From the NCBI RefSeq assembly GCF_900104355.1, contig NZ_FNIY01000017.1, positions 1-41,211 on the forward strand: a stretch of DNA of 41,211 nt, given 5' to 3'. Source of the stretch: Phyllobacterium sp. OV277. GTDB lineage: Bacteria > Pseudomonadota > Alphaproteobacteria > Rhizobiales > Rhizobiaceae. The position numbers were made by a program, and so were the translations under genes. Of this stretch, positions 7,688 to 16,157 are shown piece after piece. Position 1 is the first letter of the stretch; every line of letters starts with the position of its first letter. Under the pieces are notes generated by a model. The model saw nothing but the letters and a program-made list of their open reading frames with translations, was not told the origin of the DNA and searched no databases.

Positions 7688-8536
7688 TTATCCCTTGACG
7701 GCACCGGCGGTGAGGCCAGTCACGAGGTAGCGTTGCAAGAAGCCGAAGAACAGGCAGGCCGGGATCAACGCAAGCACTGAAGCCGCCATCATCTGTCCCC
7801 AGTCGACAGCGAATTTTCCAATGAAGGTCAGAAGGCCGACGGCAAATGTTTTCTGGCTGTCACTGCTGATCAGCATCAGCGCGAACAGCAGCTCGCTCCA
7901 AGCGGCGGTGAAGACGAACCCAAGCGTTGCGCCCATACCCGGTAGGGTGAGCGGAATGATGACGCGGCGCAGCGCCTGACTGCGGCTGCATCCATCAATC
8001 ATCGCCGCCTCTTCCAGATCTTTCGGAATGCCGTCAAAGAACGACTGCATCAGGAAGGTGGCAAAAGCGATATTGAACGCCGTATAGATGATGATCAGCC
8101 CGGTCAGGCTGTTGGTAAGGCCAAGCTCGCCCATGATGCGGTAGATCGGTGGAATGACCATCACAAGCGGGAACGTCTGGGTCAGCAGCAAAATCACCGC
8201 TACGGTGGTTTTCCCGCGAAACGAAAACCGCGACAGGGCATATCCGGCAGCTGAAGCGATGATCGTAACAAGCACTGCGGTTACGACAGAAACAATCACG
8301 CTGTTGAGAAAATAGCGCGGAAAGTCTGTTGCCCTCAGAACGGTCTTGTAATTCTCCCATGTGGCGGATGAAGGCCACATCGTAATGCCCTCCGAATAGA
8401 GCAGCGATTGCGGTGTCACCGAAATCTTCAGGGTCCAGAACAGTGGGAACAGCGCGAAGATCACATAGGCGGCAACGGCGGTGTAAAGGCCGATACTTCC
8501 AAGAATACGGGCTTTGCGGGAACGGCCAGCAATCAT
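7688..8536 (-). CDS. CUT1-type ABC transporter permease (MalG-like)
   Basis: An inner-membrane permease of about 282 aa with six predicted helices and the EAA loop EEAAMIDGCSRSQALRRVIIPLTLPG near residues 185-210. The start at 8536 overlaps the stop of the preceding permease by one base (TGATG), which supports translational coupling and argues against the longer open frame reaching 8824. It partners the permease encoded at 8536-9468. Confidence 0.87.
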   Translation of the reverse strand: MIAGRSRKARILGSIGLYTAVAAYVIFALFPLFWTLKISVTPQSLLYSEGITMWPSSATWENYKTVLRATDFPRYFLNSVIVSVVTAVLVTIIASAAGYALSRFSFRGKTTVAVILLLTQTFPLVMVIPPIYRIMGELGLTNSLTGLIIIYTAFNIAFATFLMQSFFDGIPKDLEEAAMIDGCSRSQALRRVIIPLTLPGMGATLGFVFTAAWSELLFALMLISSDSQKTFAVGLLTFIGKFAVDWGQMMAASVLALIPACLFFGFLQRYLVTGLTAGAVKG

Positions 8537-9468
8537 CACGAATACCTCACAAGCGAGCGGCGGATACGGATCAGCACGACCGCATAAAGGATGAGAAGCG
8601 CCAGAAGCAGGACGGCAACTGCCGAAGCATAGCCCTTGTCCAGGGTCTTGAAGGCGCTGACATAGATGTAGGTCGCAACCGTATTGGTTGAACCAGCCGG
8701 ACCACCCTCGGTCATCACGTAGATGAGGTCGGCAAAGGTGGCGATCCAGATTGTGCGCAGCATCACTGTGATCGCGATGGTTGGCGCAAGGAAAGGCAGT
8801 GTCACCTTGATGAAACGCTGCCATGGATTGGCACCATCAATGGCGGCGGCTTCATGCAGCTCGGAAGGAATAGATTTCAGCGCAGCCAGCAATGTGATCG
8901 CGAAGAATGGTACGCCGAACCAGACATTGGCAATAATTGGACCCCACATCGCCGTGGCCGGATCAGAAAGGATATTGGTGGGCTCAGATTTGAGACCAAG
9001 CGCGAAAAGCCAATGCGGCAACGGCCCAACAATTGGGTTGAACAACCATGCCCATGTAAGACCCGAAAGAAACGACGGCACAGCCCATGGCAAAAACACA
9101 ATCGCCTGTACCACTTTCTTGCCGAAGAAGGGACGGTCCAGCAGCAAAGCAAGGCCCAAACCCAGAAAGAACTGGAGAAACAGGCTCGCGACGGTCCACC
9201 ACAAGGTGTTCATCAGCGCCTGACCAAGAACCGGGTCAGACAGCAAAGCCTTATATTGGGCGAGCCCAACATATTCGGACTTGAACGCCGAGAACTTGCG
9301 GAAGGAATAGCTGACGCCGAAAATCAGCGGCACCACCAGAACCACAAGCAGCAGAACAAGCGCAGGGCTGAGATAAAGCCACGGCTCGAAAGCGGCGCTG
9401 AAGCGACGCTTGCTGCTGGCTTTTCTCTCCTGTTGCGGCGTCATTGCCGCTGTTGATTGCATTGCCAT
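8536..9468 (-). CDS. CUT1-type ABC transporter permease (MalF/UgpA-like)
   Basis: A permease of 310 aa. A cytoplasmic N-terminus (QQERKASSKRR) is followed by a first helix (LYLSPALVLLLVVLVVPLIF) and the EAA loop HEAAAIDGANPWQRFIKVTLPFL. The start at 9468 was chosen because GAGGGG lies about nine bases upstream; the frame extends to 9558 without a better signal. It heads the coupled permease pair of the operon. Confidence 0.87.
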   Translation of the reverse strand: MAMQSTAAMTPQQERKASSKRRFSAAFEPWLYLSPALVLLLVVLVVPLIFGVSYSFRKFSAFKSEYVGLAQYKALLSDPVLGQALMNTLWWTVASLFLQFFLGLGLALLLDRPFFGKKVVQAIVFLPWAVPSFLSGLTWAWLFNPIVGPLPHWLFALGLKSEPTNILSDPATAMWGPIIANVWFGVPFFAITLLAALKSIPSELHEAAAIDGANPWQRFIKVTLPFLAPTIAITVMLRTIWIATFADLIYVMTEGGPAGSTNTVATYIYVSAFKTLDKGYASAVAVLLLALLILYAVVLIRIRRSLVRYS

Positions 9469-9580
9469 GTGTACGGCCCCTCTTTTGCCAATGGTCCCCC
9501 ACCCCTCGCCTCCGATTTCACGGATTGGCGAAAGTCGTGGGAAAATGCCCCGGCACAACGGCGCCGGGGCATCGCATCAA

Positions 9581-10864
9581 TTACTTTTTGTTCTTGGCCA
9601 TCCAGGCCTGCTGCTGTTCGGTGAGGAACGCAGACCAGTCGTCAGCAACCTGCTTGGCGGTTTTCTGGCCGAGCAATACTTCCTGGAAATTCTTCACTGA
9701 TACGGAGTCATAAAAGTTGCCGAGATTTTCCAGATGGGTCGGCGGCGTCACGAACTCGAACGTCTTTGGATCGCTCAATTCCTGGAACCAGCCCTTGAAG
9801 CTTTCCGAACCGAAATACGGGTCCTTGTCCGCACCGTTGTGAATGGGCAGAACGCCAACATTCTTGGCAAATTCGAGGTTGTCAGCTGGAGCCAGCAAAG
9901 TGCCCATCAGCTTCCACGCATCATCCTTGACCTTGGAATTGGCAAACATAGCCCAGCCGGCATAACCTAGCGTCGGATAGGACTTGCCATTAGGTCCCGT
10001 TGGCATCGGCGCAACGCCAAAATCTTCAGGCTTCATCTTCTCGGCAATACCAATCAGCGCATCGGGGTCCTGATCGAGCATCGCGCAGGTTCCGGAATAG
10101 AAACCGGTGACGATTTCGTTGAAGCCCCAGCTGACACTGTCCTTCGGCGCATAGCCTTTTTTGTAGATATCGGCGAGCATTTCGAGGCCCTTGACCGAAC
10201 CCGGTTCGTTCAGGGTGGCCGTACCGTCGGCGTTGAAATAAGCACCCTTGCCATTGGCGATGTTCATGAACATCTGGACGCCATTGAAGCCGCCGGGACC
10301 GCCGCGCAGGCAATAGCCATACTTGCCCTTGATCGCGGAAATCTTCTTGTTGGCTTCCATGAACTCGTCAAGCGTCTTTGGTGCTTCCTTGAGCCCTGCC
10401 TCGGCAAACAGTTTCTTGTTCCAGAACATGGCCCGGACATAGTAGCCATAGGGGATCATGTACTGCTTATTGTCGACGACGGAGCCGAACTGCTTGGCGC
10501 GTTCACCCAGCGTGCCGCCATCTTTCCATTTGGCAACATAAGGCCCGAGATCTTCAAGCTGGCCATTATTCGCATAAAGGCCCATCCAACGCTCAGGCAT
10601 TTCGACCACATCAGGCGTATCACCGGCCTGAACCATAGTCAGGAATTTCTCAAACGCCTGTCCCCAAGGCAGCGAAACCAGCTCGACCTTGATACCGGGA
10701 TTGGCCTGCTCAAAACCCGCAATCTGCTTCTTGAGCAGTTCCGTACGCGGCGGGCTTGTAATCACTTCAACCATCTTGATGGTCGTATCAGCAAAGGCTG
10801 ACGATACGGTCATCGCCAGTGCGGCCATCGCACCGGCAAGAAATGTTCCCATTCTTTTTTGCAT
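9581..10864 (-). CDS. Extracellular solute-binding protein, family 1 (sugar-type)
   Basis: A 427-aa periplasmic protein with a signal peptide (MQKRMGTFLAGAMAALAMTVSSAFA, cut after residue 25). It has the cluster 1 binding-protein layout: GFEQANPGIKVELV early, GDTPDVVEMPERW, a DEFMEANKKIS segment and a Trp/Tyr-rich C-terminal lobe. GGGAG precedes the start. It lies 26 bp after the PLP-enzyme gene and carries the substrate specificity of this importer; the ligand cannot be read from the sequence. Confidence 0.88.
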   Translation of the reverse strand: MQKRMGTFLAGAMAALAMTVSSAFADTTIKMVEVITSPPRTELLKKQIAGFEQANPGIKVELVSLPWGQAFEKFLTMVQAGDTPDVVEMPERWMGLYANNGQLEDLGPYVAKWKDGGTLGERAKQFGSVVDNKQYMIPYGYYVRAMFWNKKLFAEAGLKEAPKTLDEFMEANKKISAIKGKYGYCLRGGPGGFNGVQMFMNIANGKGAYFNADGTATLNEPGSVKGLEMLADIYKKGYAPKDSVSWGFNEIVTGFYSGTCAMLDQDPDALIGIAEKMKPEDFGVAPMPTGPNGKSYPTLGYAGWAMFANSKVKDDAWKLMGTLLAPADNLEFAKNVGVLPIHNGADKDPYFGSESFKGWFQELSDPKTFEFVTPPTHLENLGNFYDSVSVKNFQEVLLGQKTAKQVADDWSAFLTEQQQAWMAKNKK

Positions 10865-10890
10865 TTTATGCTCCCACTTCAGTTTTCTGT

Positions 10891-12078
10891 TTAGCGTTTG
10901 GCTTTATCCAGGGCATTCACAAGGTCGGCCCAGAGCTCCTCTACATTTTCAAGTCCCACATGCAGACGGATGGTTCGCGGGCTCACACCAAAGCGCCCGA
11001 TTGAGTTGGCATCGGGCGTCTGCTGCAATGAAGCCATCGCCGGAACGACGAGGCTTTCATGCCCGCCCCAGCTCACACCGATGCGGAACAGCTTGAGTGC
11101 ATCGACGAATGTCGGCACGTCGATCTCATCAGTGACTTCGAAGGAGAAAAGCCCGGTATAACCGGTAAGTGTCGCCTTACCCGGATGATTGGAATAGGCA
11201 GGGTGAATGACACGCTCCACATCGCCGCGCCCTTTCAGACGTTCAGCTATCGTCAGACCACTCTTCATATGGTGCGGCAGGCGCAGGGTCAGCGTGCGCA
11301 GGCCGCGCAGCAAAAGCCATGCCTCAAAGGGTGAAAGCTTTGCGCCGAGATAGGAATAGGTGCGGCCATTGATCCGGTCGATCATTTCGCGCGATCCCGC
11401 GACCACACCCGCTACGGTATCACTGTGCCCGCCAAGATATTTCGAGGCGGAATGCAGAACCAGATCAATGCCATGGCTGATCGGCTTCTGGAACAACGGT
11501 GTCGCATAGGAATTATCAATGGTTGTGATAACGCCATGCTGCTTGGCCAGTTGTGCGTAATGCGCAATGTCCTGCAGCTCGAACATCATCGAGCTTGGAC
11601 TTTCCAGATAAAGCAGCTTGGCACCGGGAAGCGCCGCAGCAACCGCATCGGGATCGGACCCATCGACATAATCGACCTTGATACCGAGATGCGGCAGAAG
11701 CCGTTCGAACAGACGATACGCATCGCCATAGCAATTGCGCACGGCGACGATCCGGTCCCCTGCTCCGACAAAGGCAAGCACCGTGGCACTGATCGCGCCC
11801 ATACCGCTGGAGAACGCCCGGGCAGCTTCGGCCCCCTCAAGTGCTGCGATTTTGCCTTCAAATTCCATCACCGTCGGATTGTCACCGCGCGAATAGATCG
11901 GCTGGCGTTTGCGACCGGCAAAAGTGTCGGCCATGTCAGCATAATTTTCGAAGGTGAACAGCGATGTCTGATAGATCGGCGGAACGACCGATCCGCCGGG
12001 AAACGGGTCATCATGAGCGAGCAAAGTTGCGGCCTGCGCCATCATATCCTGATCATAGAAAAAGGGATTGTCGTTCAT
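10891..12078 (-). CDS. Cys/Met-metabolism PLP enzyme (cystathionine gamma-lyase / methionine gamma-lyase-like)
   Basis: A 395-aa fold-type I PLP enzyme. The Schiff-base lysine is K213 in HSASKYLGGHSD. Other family residues are YSR at 62-64, the SSGMGAIS phosphate loop at 90-97, Tyr117, Asp188 in TIDNSYATP and the late GGHESLV segment. Members catalyse gamma or beta elimination or replacement on cystathionine, homocysteine derivatives, methionine or cystine, releasing 2-oxo acid, ammonia and a thiol. The start overlaps the stop of the GntR gene (ATGA). Being sandwiched between a GntR regulator and an importer suggests a catabolic lyase acting on the imported compound rather than a biosynthetic enzyme. 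Confidence 0.87.
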   Translation of the reverse strand: MNDNPFFYDQDMMAQAATLLAHDDPFPGGSVVPPIYQTSLFTFENYADMADTFAGRKRQPIYSRGDNPTVMEFEGKIAALEGAEAARAFSSGMGAISATVLAFVGAGDRIVAVRNCYGDAYRLFERLLPHLGIKVDYVDGSDPDAVAAALPGAKLLYLESPSSMMFELQDIAHYAQLAKQHGVITTIDNSYATPLFQKPISHGIDLVLHSASKYLGGHSDTVAGVVAGSREMIDRINGRTYSYLGAKLSPFEAWLLLRGLRTLTLRLPHHMKSGLTIAERLKGRGDVERVIHPAYSNHPGKATLTGYTGLFSFEVTDEIDVPTFVDALKLFRIGVSWGGHESLVVPAMASLQQTPDANSIGRFGVSPRTIRLHVGLENVEELWADLVNALDKAKR

Positions 12079-12809
12079 GTCTTGCTCTGCTTTTTGAGAT
12101 TTGCGGCGCCGCGCCGAAGGTCATTTTCAACGGTGGCAATAAGTTTCAATGCCTCGGCGCGTGCTCCAACAGGATCACGCGCTGCAATGCAATTGAACAG
12201 GGTACGGTGATAGGGAAAGCTGGCGTGGCCAAAGTCACGCACACCAAGCGGATGCTCCCAGAACCGGTGAAACATTTCATACATGGCGGCGATGATCTGC
12301 TCGAAGAGTGGATTTCCAGACGTGCGGAAGACGGCAAGGTGGAAATCCCAGTCCTCCTCGGCTGACATGCCTTCGCGGGCGTGAAACGCCTCTTCCATAA
12401 CAATCAGCTTCTGCTCGATAAAGGCGATGTCTTCATCACTCGCCCGTTCCGCACACAGAACCGCTGCTTCCGCCTCAAGCCCGCGTCGAATTTCCAATGT
12501 GTGCATCAAGCTCTTGAAATCATTGCCCGATGGCAATGTCAGCGGCATATGCAACATGTTCCGCGTCACCGCTGAACGCAGATAGGTACCACTACCCTGC
12601 CGCCGCTCGACAAGTCCGAGTTCCTGCCAGCGTGTGAGCGCTTCCCGTACTGTGGTCCGGCTGACTTTCAAATATTCCGCAAGTACCCGTTCGGTCGGCA
12701 AACGGTCGCCGGGTTTCAGCCCTTCGCTGGCAACGAAATCCACCAATGCATTCAGCACCGCGTCATCGCGCGATGATGTGTGAACCGGTGAAAGGATCGG
12801 ATTGATCAC
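12075..12809 (-). CDS. GntR-family regulator, FadR (FCD) subgroup
   Basis: A winged helix-turn-helix at the N-terminus (LKPGDRLPTERVLAEYLKVSRTTVREALTRWQELGLVERRQGSGTYL) is followed by an FCD ligand domain with a conserved metal-binding pattern (DWDFHLAVFRTSGN, later FPYHRTLFNCI). The GTG at 12809, with AAGG ahead of it, was preferred: an upstream in-frame ATG at 12854 would place the operator-like TGGTTGGACCA (12827-12837) inside the coding region. It is the first gene of the PLP-enzyme/transporter operon and probably represses it. Confidence 0.82.
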   Translation of the reverse strand: MINPILSPVHTSSRDDAVLNALVDFVASEGLKPGDRLPTERVLAEYLKVSRTTVREALTRWQELGLVERRQGSGTYLRSAVTRNMLHMPLTLPSGNDFKSLMHTLEIRRGLEAEAAVLCAERASDEDIAFIEQKLIVMEEAFHAREGMSAEEDWDFHLAVFRTSGNPLFEQIIAAMYEMFHRFWEHPLGVRDFGHASFPYHRTLFNCIAARDPVGARAEALKLIATVENDLRRGAANLKKQSKT

Positions 12810-12826
12810 GAAACGCCTTGCATAAT

Positions 12827-12837
12827 TGGTTGGACCA
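12827..12837. promoter_or_regulatory. FadR-type operator candidate TGGTTGGACCA
   Basis: An 11-bp palindrome matching the TNGTNNNACNA pattern known for FCD-type GntR regulators, 18 bp upstream of the proposed start of the GntR gene that heads this operon. Autoregulation is inferred. Confidence 0.55.
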
Positions 12838-12926
12838 TTGTGCCAATTCAGCATGGAAGTTCTGCCGTGTCAAATGCCCAGCTGCAATTTTTTGCACAGG
12901 AAGATCGAGACACCGCTCGATGAAAG

Positions 12927-12961
12927 ATGATCGCAGCCCCGATATTTAGGGCTGCGATCAT
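12927..12961 (-). terminator. Terminator-like hairpin after the acetolactate synthase gene
   Basis: A perfect 13-bp inverted repeat (ATGATCGCAGCCC and GGGCTGCGATCAT) with a 9-nt loop, starting about 12 bases after the acetolactate synthase stop. The following bases are only weakly T-rich (CTTTC), so it may act as terminator or as mRNA stabiliser. It separates the ilv gene from the GntR operon. Confidence 0.6.
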
Positions 12962-12972
12962 TCCTTCGACTA

Positions 12973-14769
12973 TTAAAGCAGGCCGCGACTGTCGATATCT
13001 ATTGGTCCCCGGAATGAAACGTCTGTGATTTCATCAGGCAAAAACATCTCATTATGTCCCCGACCGGGCCGGATCATCGGGAAACAATTGGCGAGCTTGG
13101 CCACCCGGCAATCGAACAGCACCGGCCGCTTGACCTCGATCATCTCCCCAATAGCATCGTCAAGCTCATCAGGTCTGTCACACCGGATACCCACCGCTCC
13201 AAAAGCCTCGGCGATTTTGACAAAGTCTGGCAGGGCTTTCGAGTAGGAGTGCGCCAGCCGGTTTTCGTGCACCATCTCCTGCGATTGCCGAACCAATCCC
13301 ATGTATTCATTGTTCAATATGAACACCTTGATGGGTGCATCATATTGGATAGCCGTCGACAATTCTTTCATGGTCATCTGTACGGAAGCATCACCGGCAA
13401 TATCGATCACGAGGCTCGTCGGATGGGCGATCTGCACCCCGATTGCAGCCGGCAAGCCATATCCCATGGTGCCAAGCCCGCCCGATGTCATCCAGCGATT
13501 AGGGCTTTCAATGCCATAATACTGGGCAGCCCACATCTGGTGTTGCCCCACCTCCGTGGTCACATAGGTATCGCGATCCTTGGTCAGTTCATAAAGGCGC
13601 TCAAGCGCGTATTGCGGCATGATGACCGTGCTGCTCATCTCATAGGAAAACGAGTTACGTGCCCGCCACTGATTGATCTTTTCCCACCACTTCTGCAACC
13701 GCCCGCGATCTGGCTTTATGGGCAGAGCCCGCCAAAGACTGACCATCTTCCCCAAAACCTGTGCCACATCGCCTTGAATGGAAATGTCGGCGGTAATAAT
13801 CTTGTTCAGGGACGAAGGATCAATATCGATATGGATTTTCTTGGAATTCGGCGAGAACCCATCAACGCGTGACGTCACCCGATCATCGAACCGCGCGCCG
13901 ATACACACCATGACATCGCATTCGTGCATCGCCATATTCGCTTCATATGAGCCATGCAGACCGAGCATTTTCAACCAGTTTGCCCCAGACGCCGGATATG
14001 CGCCGAGTCCCATAAGAGTCGAGGTGATGGGAAACCCTGTCAGTTCGACAAACTCACGCAATAATCTTGATGCACCGGGTCCAGAGCCGATCACGCCGCC
14101 ACCCGTATAAATGATGGGGCTGCGTGCACGCGCCAGAAGTTCCAGCGCTGCTTCTATTTGCTTGTCATTGCCAATGACATTCGGCTGATAACTCTTTCTT
14201 TCGTCAATATTGGAAGGAGCAGCATAATAGCCGTGCGCGAGCAAAATATCCTTTGGCATGTCAACCAGAACGGGCCCGGGACGTCCTGACCGTGCAATGC
14301 GAAAAGCTTCATGTATCGTTGCGGCAAGATCGTTCACATCAGCGACGAGCCAGTTGTGCTTTGTGCATGGCCGCGTGATGCCAACCGTATCGCACTCCTG
14401 AAAAGCATCCGTGCCTATAAGCGATGTGGCCACCTGACCCGACAGGCACACGATGGGTATTGAATCCATCAAGGCATCCTGCAGCGGTGTCACAGAATTG
14501 GTAACGCCCGGCCCTGATGTCACCAGCATAACGCCAACCTTGCCGGTGGACCGGGCATAGCCTTCAGCAGCGTGGCCTGCGCCCTGTTCATGACGAACCA
14601 GAATGTGCCTGATATCGCTCTGCTGGAAAATCTCGTCGTAGATCGGGAGCACCGCCGCCCCCGGATAGCCAAAGATGTGCTCAACGCCGTTGTCGCGCAG
14701 CGCCTGCAGAACAATCTCTGCCCCGGTCATGGGAATGCGTATTGATGTAGTGATGTCATTGCCTGTCAT
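12973..14769 (-). CDS. ilvB: Acetolactate synthase, large (catalytic) subunit
   Basis: A 598-aa TPP-dependent enzyme that condenses two pyruvates (or pyruvate and 2-oxobutyrate), the first step of Val/Leu/Ile synthesis. The catalytic Glu61 is in [16 protein letters not shown]. The TPP pyrimidine/FAD domains and a C-terminal [12 protein letters not shown]...NN TPP-Mg motif are present, with Ala where GDGS is commoner. Full length for the family. AAGGAA precedes the ATG. Expression is preceded by a transcription attenuator with a branched-chain leader peptide, which ties the gene to biosynthesis rather than catabolism. The small regulatory subunit (ilvN/ilvH) is not adjacent and would have to be supplied from elsewhere. 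Confidence 0.92.
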   Translation of the reverse strand: MTGNDITTSIRIPMTGAEIVLQALRDNGVEHIFGYPGAAVLPIYDEIFQQSDIRHILVRHEQGAGHAAEGYARSTGKVGVMLVTSGPGVTNSVTPLQDALMDSIPIVCLSGQVATSLIGTDAFQECDTVGITRPCTKHNWLVADVNDLAATIHEAFRIARSGRPGPVLVDMPKDILLAHGYYAAPSNIDERKSYQPNVIGNDKQIEAALELLARARSPIIYTGGGVIGSGPGASRLLREFVELTGFPITSTLMGLGAYPASGANWLKMLGLHGSYEANMAMHECDVMVCIGARFDDRVTSRVDGFSPNSKKIHIDIDPSSLNKIITADISIQGDVAQVLGKMVSLWRALPIKPDRGRLQKWWEKINQWRARNSFSYEMSSTVIMPQYALERLYELTKDRDTYVTTEVGQHQMWAAQYYGIESPNRWMTSGGLGTMGYGLPAAIGVQIAHPTSLVIDIAGDASVQMTMKELSTAIQYDAPIKVFILNNEYMGLVRQSQEMVHENRLAHSYSKALPDFVKIAEAFGAVGIRCDRPDELDDAIGEMIEVKRPVLFDCRVAKLANCFPMIRPGRGHNEMFLPDEITDVSFRGPIDIDSRGLL

Positions 14770-14834
14770 GGCAGTTCCTTATTGCAATGGTTGAAGACAG
14801 AGGGTTTTGACGGGGCAGCACCAAAATCTGGGCG

Positions 14835-14859
14835 AAAAAAAAGGCCCCGTCAGGAGCCT
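14835..14859 (-). terminator. Attenuator terminator of the ilv leader
   Basis: On the minus strand AGGCTCC, loop TGAC, GGGGCCT (one T-G wobble) is followed by a run of eight T. It lies 32 bases after the leader-peptide stop and 65 bases before the acetolactate synthase ATG, the standard place for an amino-acid attenuator. Confidence 0.85.
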
Positions 14860-14948
14860 GTTTGCCGCGCATGGGTGCTAACGCCGGATGGTTAAACCAT
14901 CCTGCCCATGCGCGTTCCCACTACGATCAAAACCATTGCAATTTTCAT
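14860..14948 (-). promoter_or_regulatory. ilv attenuator RNA: pause hairpins and alternative pairing
   Basis: Between the leader start and the terminator the transcript contains nested pairings: GCGCAUGGG with CCCAUGCGC, enclosing GGAUGG with CCAUCC around the leader stop codon. A competing helix is possible between CGUUAG and CUGACG (with CC/GG extension), which would tie up the 3' half of the terminator. A ribosome stalled on the Val/Leu/Ile codons would cover the first arm and favour the competing helix, allowing read-through when branched-chain aminoacyl-tRNA is scarce. The helices are read from the sequence; the switching is inference. Confidence 0.7.
14892..14948 (-). CDS. ilvL: ilv leader peptide (attenuation), 18 codons
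   Basis: The reading is MKIAMVLIVVGTRMGRMV followed by TAA. Codons 6-10 are Val-Leu-Ile-Val-Val, with another Ile at 3 and Val at 18: control codons for branched-chain aminoacyl-tRNA supply. There is no Shine-Dalgarno sequence; instead a promoter -10 box ends seven bases before the ATG, so the transcript should begin at or within a base or two of the AUG. Leaderless leader peptides are known for the trp attenuator of Sinorhizobium. Confidence 0.8.
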   Translation of the reverse strand: MKIAMVLIVVGTRMGRMV

Positions 14949-14955
14949 GGCTATT

Positions 14956-14984
14956 TTTGTAACCGCGAACGCGCGGGGCGTCAA
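14956..14984 (-). promoter_or_regulatory. Promoter of the attenuated ilv transcript
   Basis: Minus strand: TTGACG (14984-14979), exactly 17 bases, TACAAA (14961-14956). The predicted transcription start is 14949-14948, at the leader ATG. Between here and the GntR promoter at 15208 nothing else is recognised. Confidence 0.7.
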
Positions 14985-15207
14985 TGCCGCCTAACGCGAG
15001 GTCGGCGCTACGCCAATCAAATGAAACCCTTGACCGCCGAGAGACCTGTTTGCAACCGAACATGCGAACAGACCTTCTGCCCGGCCTTCCTTGCTGAGCC
15101 TGCGCTAAATACAGGCTTCGGCGCGCGTCTATGCTGAATATCCCTTCTCTCCTGCCAATGTTTTCCGGGTGCCGCGCCTCTCCTGTGCAAAACCAAATCG
15201 AAGTCGC

Positions 15208-15242
15208 TTGTCAAAACTGAAATATTAGAATATTTATATTTC
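15208..15242 (+). promoter_or_regulatory. Promoter and operator of the kdu operon
   Basis: TTGTCA (15208-15213), 17 bases, TATTTA (15231-15236). A 24-bp inverted repeat with arms GAAATAT (15219-15225) and ATATTTC (15236-15242) covers the -10 region and start point, a typical position for repression by the GntR protein encoded about 108 bp downstream. Confidence 0.55.
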
Positions 15243-15349
15243 ACTCGCCATCGTGACTTGCGAAAAGCTGTGAGAAACCGCTCAATACGAGTGGAACAGA
15301 ATTGCCAGAAGGCGGTGCTCACCCACTGCAGAACCAAAGGACAACCGGC

Positions 15350-16114
15350 ATGCTCACAGATGACGAGAAAACCAATGATACCGACAGGAAGCGCGACCGG
15401 ACGCATCCCCTTTCCTCATCTCAAACAGCCTATGTGCAGCAACGCGCCGCGACACCGCGCGCAGCGACGCATATTTATAAAGAACTGCTCGAAGAGATTA
15501 TCTCCCTGCGGCGCAAGCCGATGGAGCCCATATCGGAGAAAGAGATTGCGGCACATTTTGGTGTCAGTCGCACGCCCGTTCATCAGGCAGTGCTGCGTCT
15601 TGCCGATGATGGACTGATCGACATTTTTCCACAGTCAGGCACTTTCGTCTCCCGCATCCCGCGGCGCGCGCTTTACGAAGCCATCCTCATCCGCAAATCG
15701 CTTGAAGAAACAACTGTGAAGCTGGCGGCCGAACAGGCAAATGCTGCTGATATCAAGCGCCTTGAAGCCAGCATCACCGATCTGGCTCTGGCCGAGGCTG
15801 TAACTGATAATGAATTGTTTCATCAGGCCGATACAAGTTTTCATCTTCAAATCAATGCGATAGCGGGATTTCCTGGCATCTGGAATGTCATTCAGCAGGT
15901 AAAGATGCAGATCGACCGCTATCGGCGATTGACTCTGCCGCAACGTGGACGCTTGACCCGCGTGATTGACGAACATGAAGCCATTCTCGATGGCATCCGC
16001 CGGCACGACACCGCCCACGCTATTGAGGCGATGGGCTTCCATCTCGGCCAAATGCTCAACGAAGTGAAGGAAATGCGGAACATCAATCCGAGCTACTTCA
16101 TCGACGATGTATAG
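15350..16114 (+). CDS. GntR-family regulator, FCD subgroup, of the kdu operon
   Basis: A 254-aa regulator with an N-terminal winged helix (PISEKEIAAHFGVSRTPVHQAVLRLADDGLIDIFPQSGTFV, residues about 64-104) and a C-terminal FCD effector domain. The ATG at 15350 was chosen for the AAGGAC about nine bases upstream; the N-terminal 40 residues are polar and probably disordered. It is 43 bp upstream of kduI on the same strand and likely senses a uronate-pathway intermediate such as 2-keto-3-deoxygluconate (inference). Confidence 0.82.
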   Translation: MLTDDEKTNDTDRKRDRTHPLSSSQTAYVQQRAATPRAATHIYKELLEEIISLRRKPMEPISEKEIAAHFGVSRTPVHQAVLRLADDGLIDIFPQSGTFVSRIPRRALYEAILIRKSLEETTVKLAAEQANAADIKRLEASITDLALAEAVTDNELFHQADTSFHLQINAIAGFPGIWNVIQQVKMQIDRYRRLTLPQRGRLTRVIDEHEAILDGIRRHDTAHAIEAMGFHLGQMLNEVKEMRNINPSYFIDDV

Positions 16115-16157
16115 CCCGTTCACGGGCGCAATCTACAGAACAGAACAAGGGTAAGAC

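Noticed and set aside
11425..12210. Long plus-strand open frame opposite the PLP enzyme and regulator
   Set aside because: Antisense to two genes with intact catalytic and DNA-binding motifs; composition looks like translated complement, with no domain.
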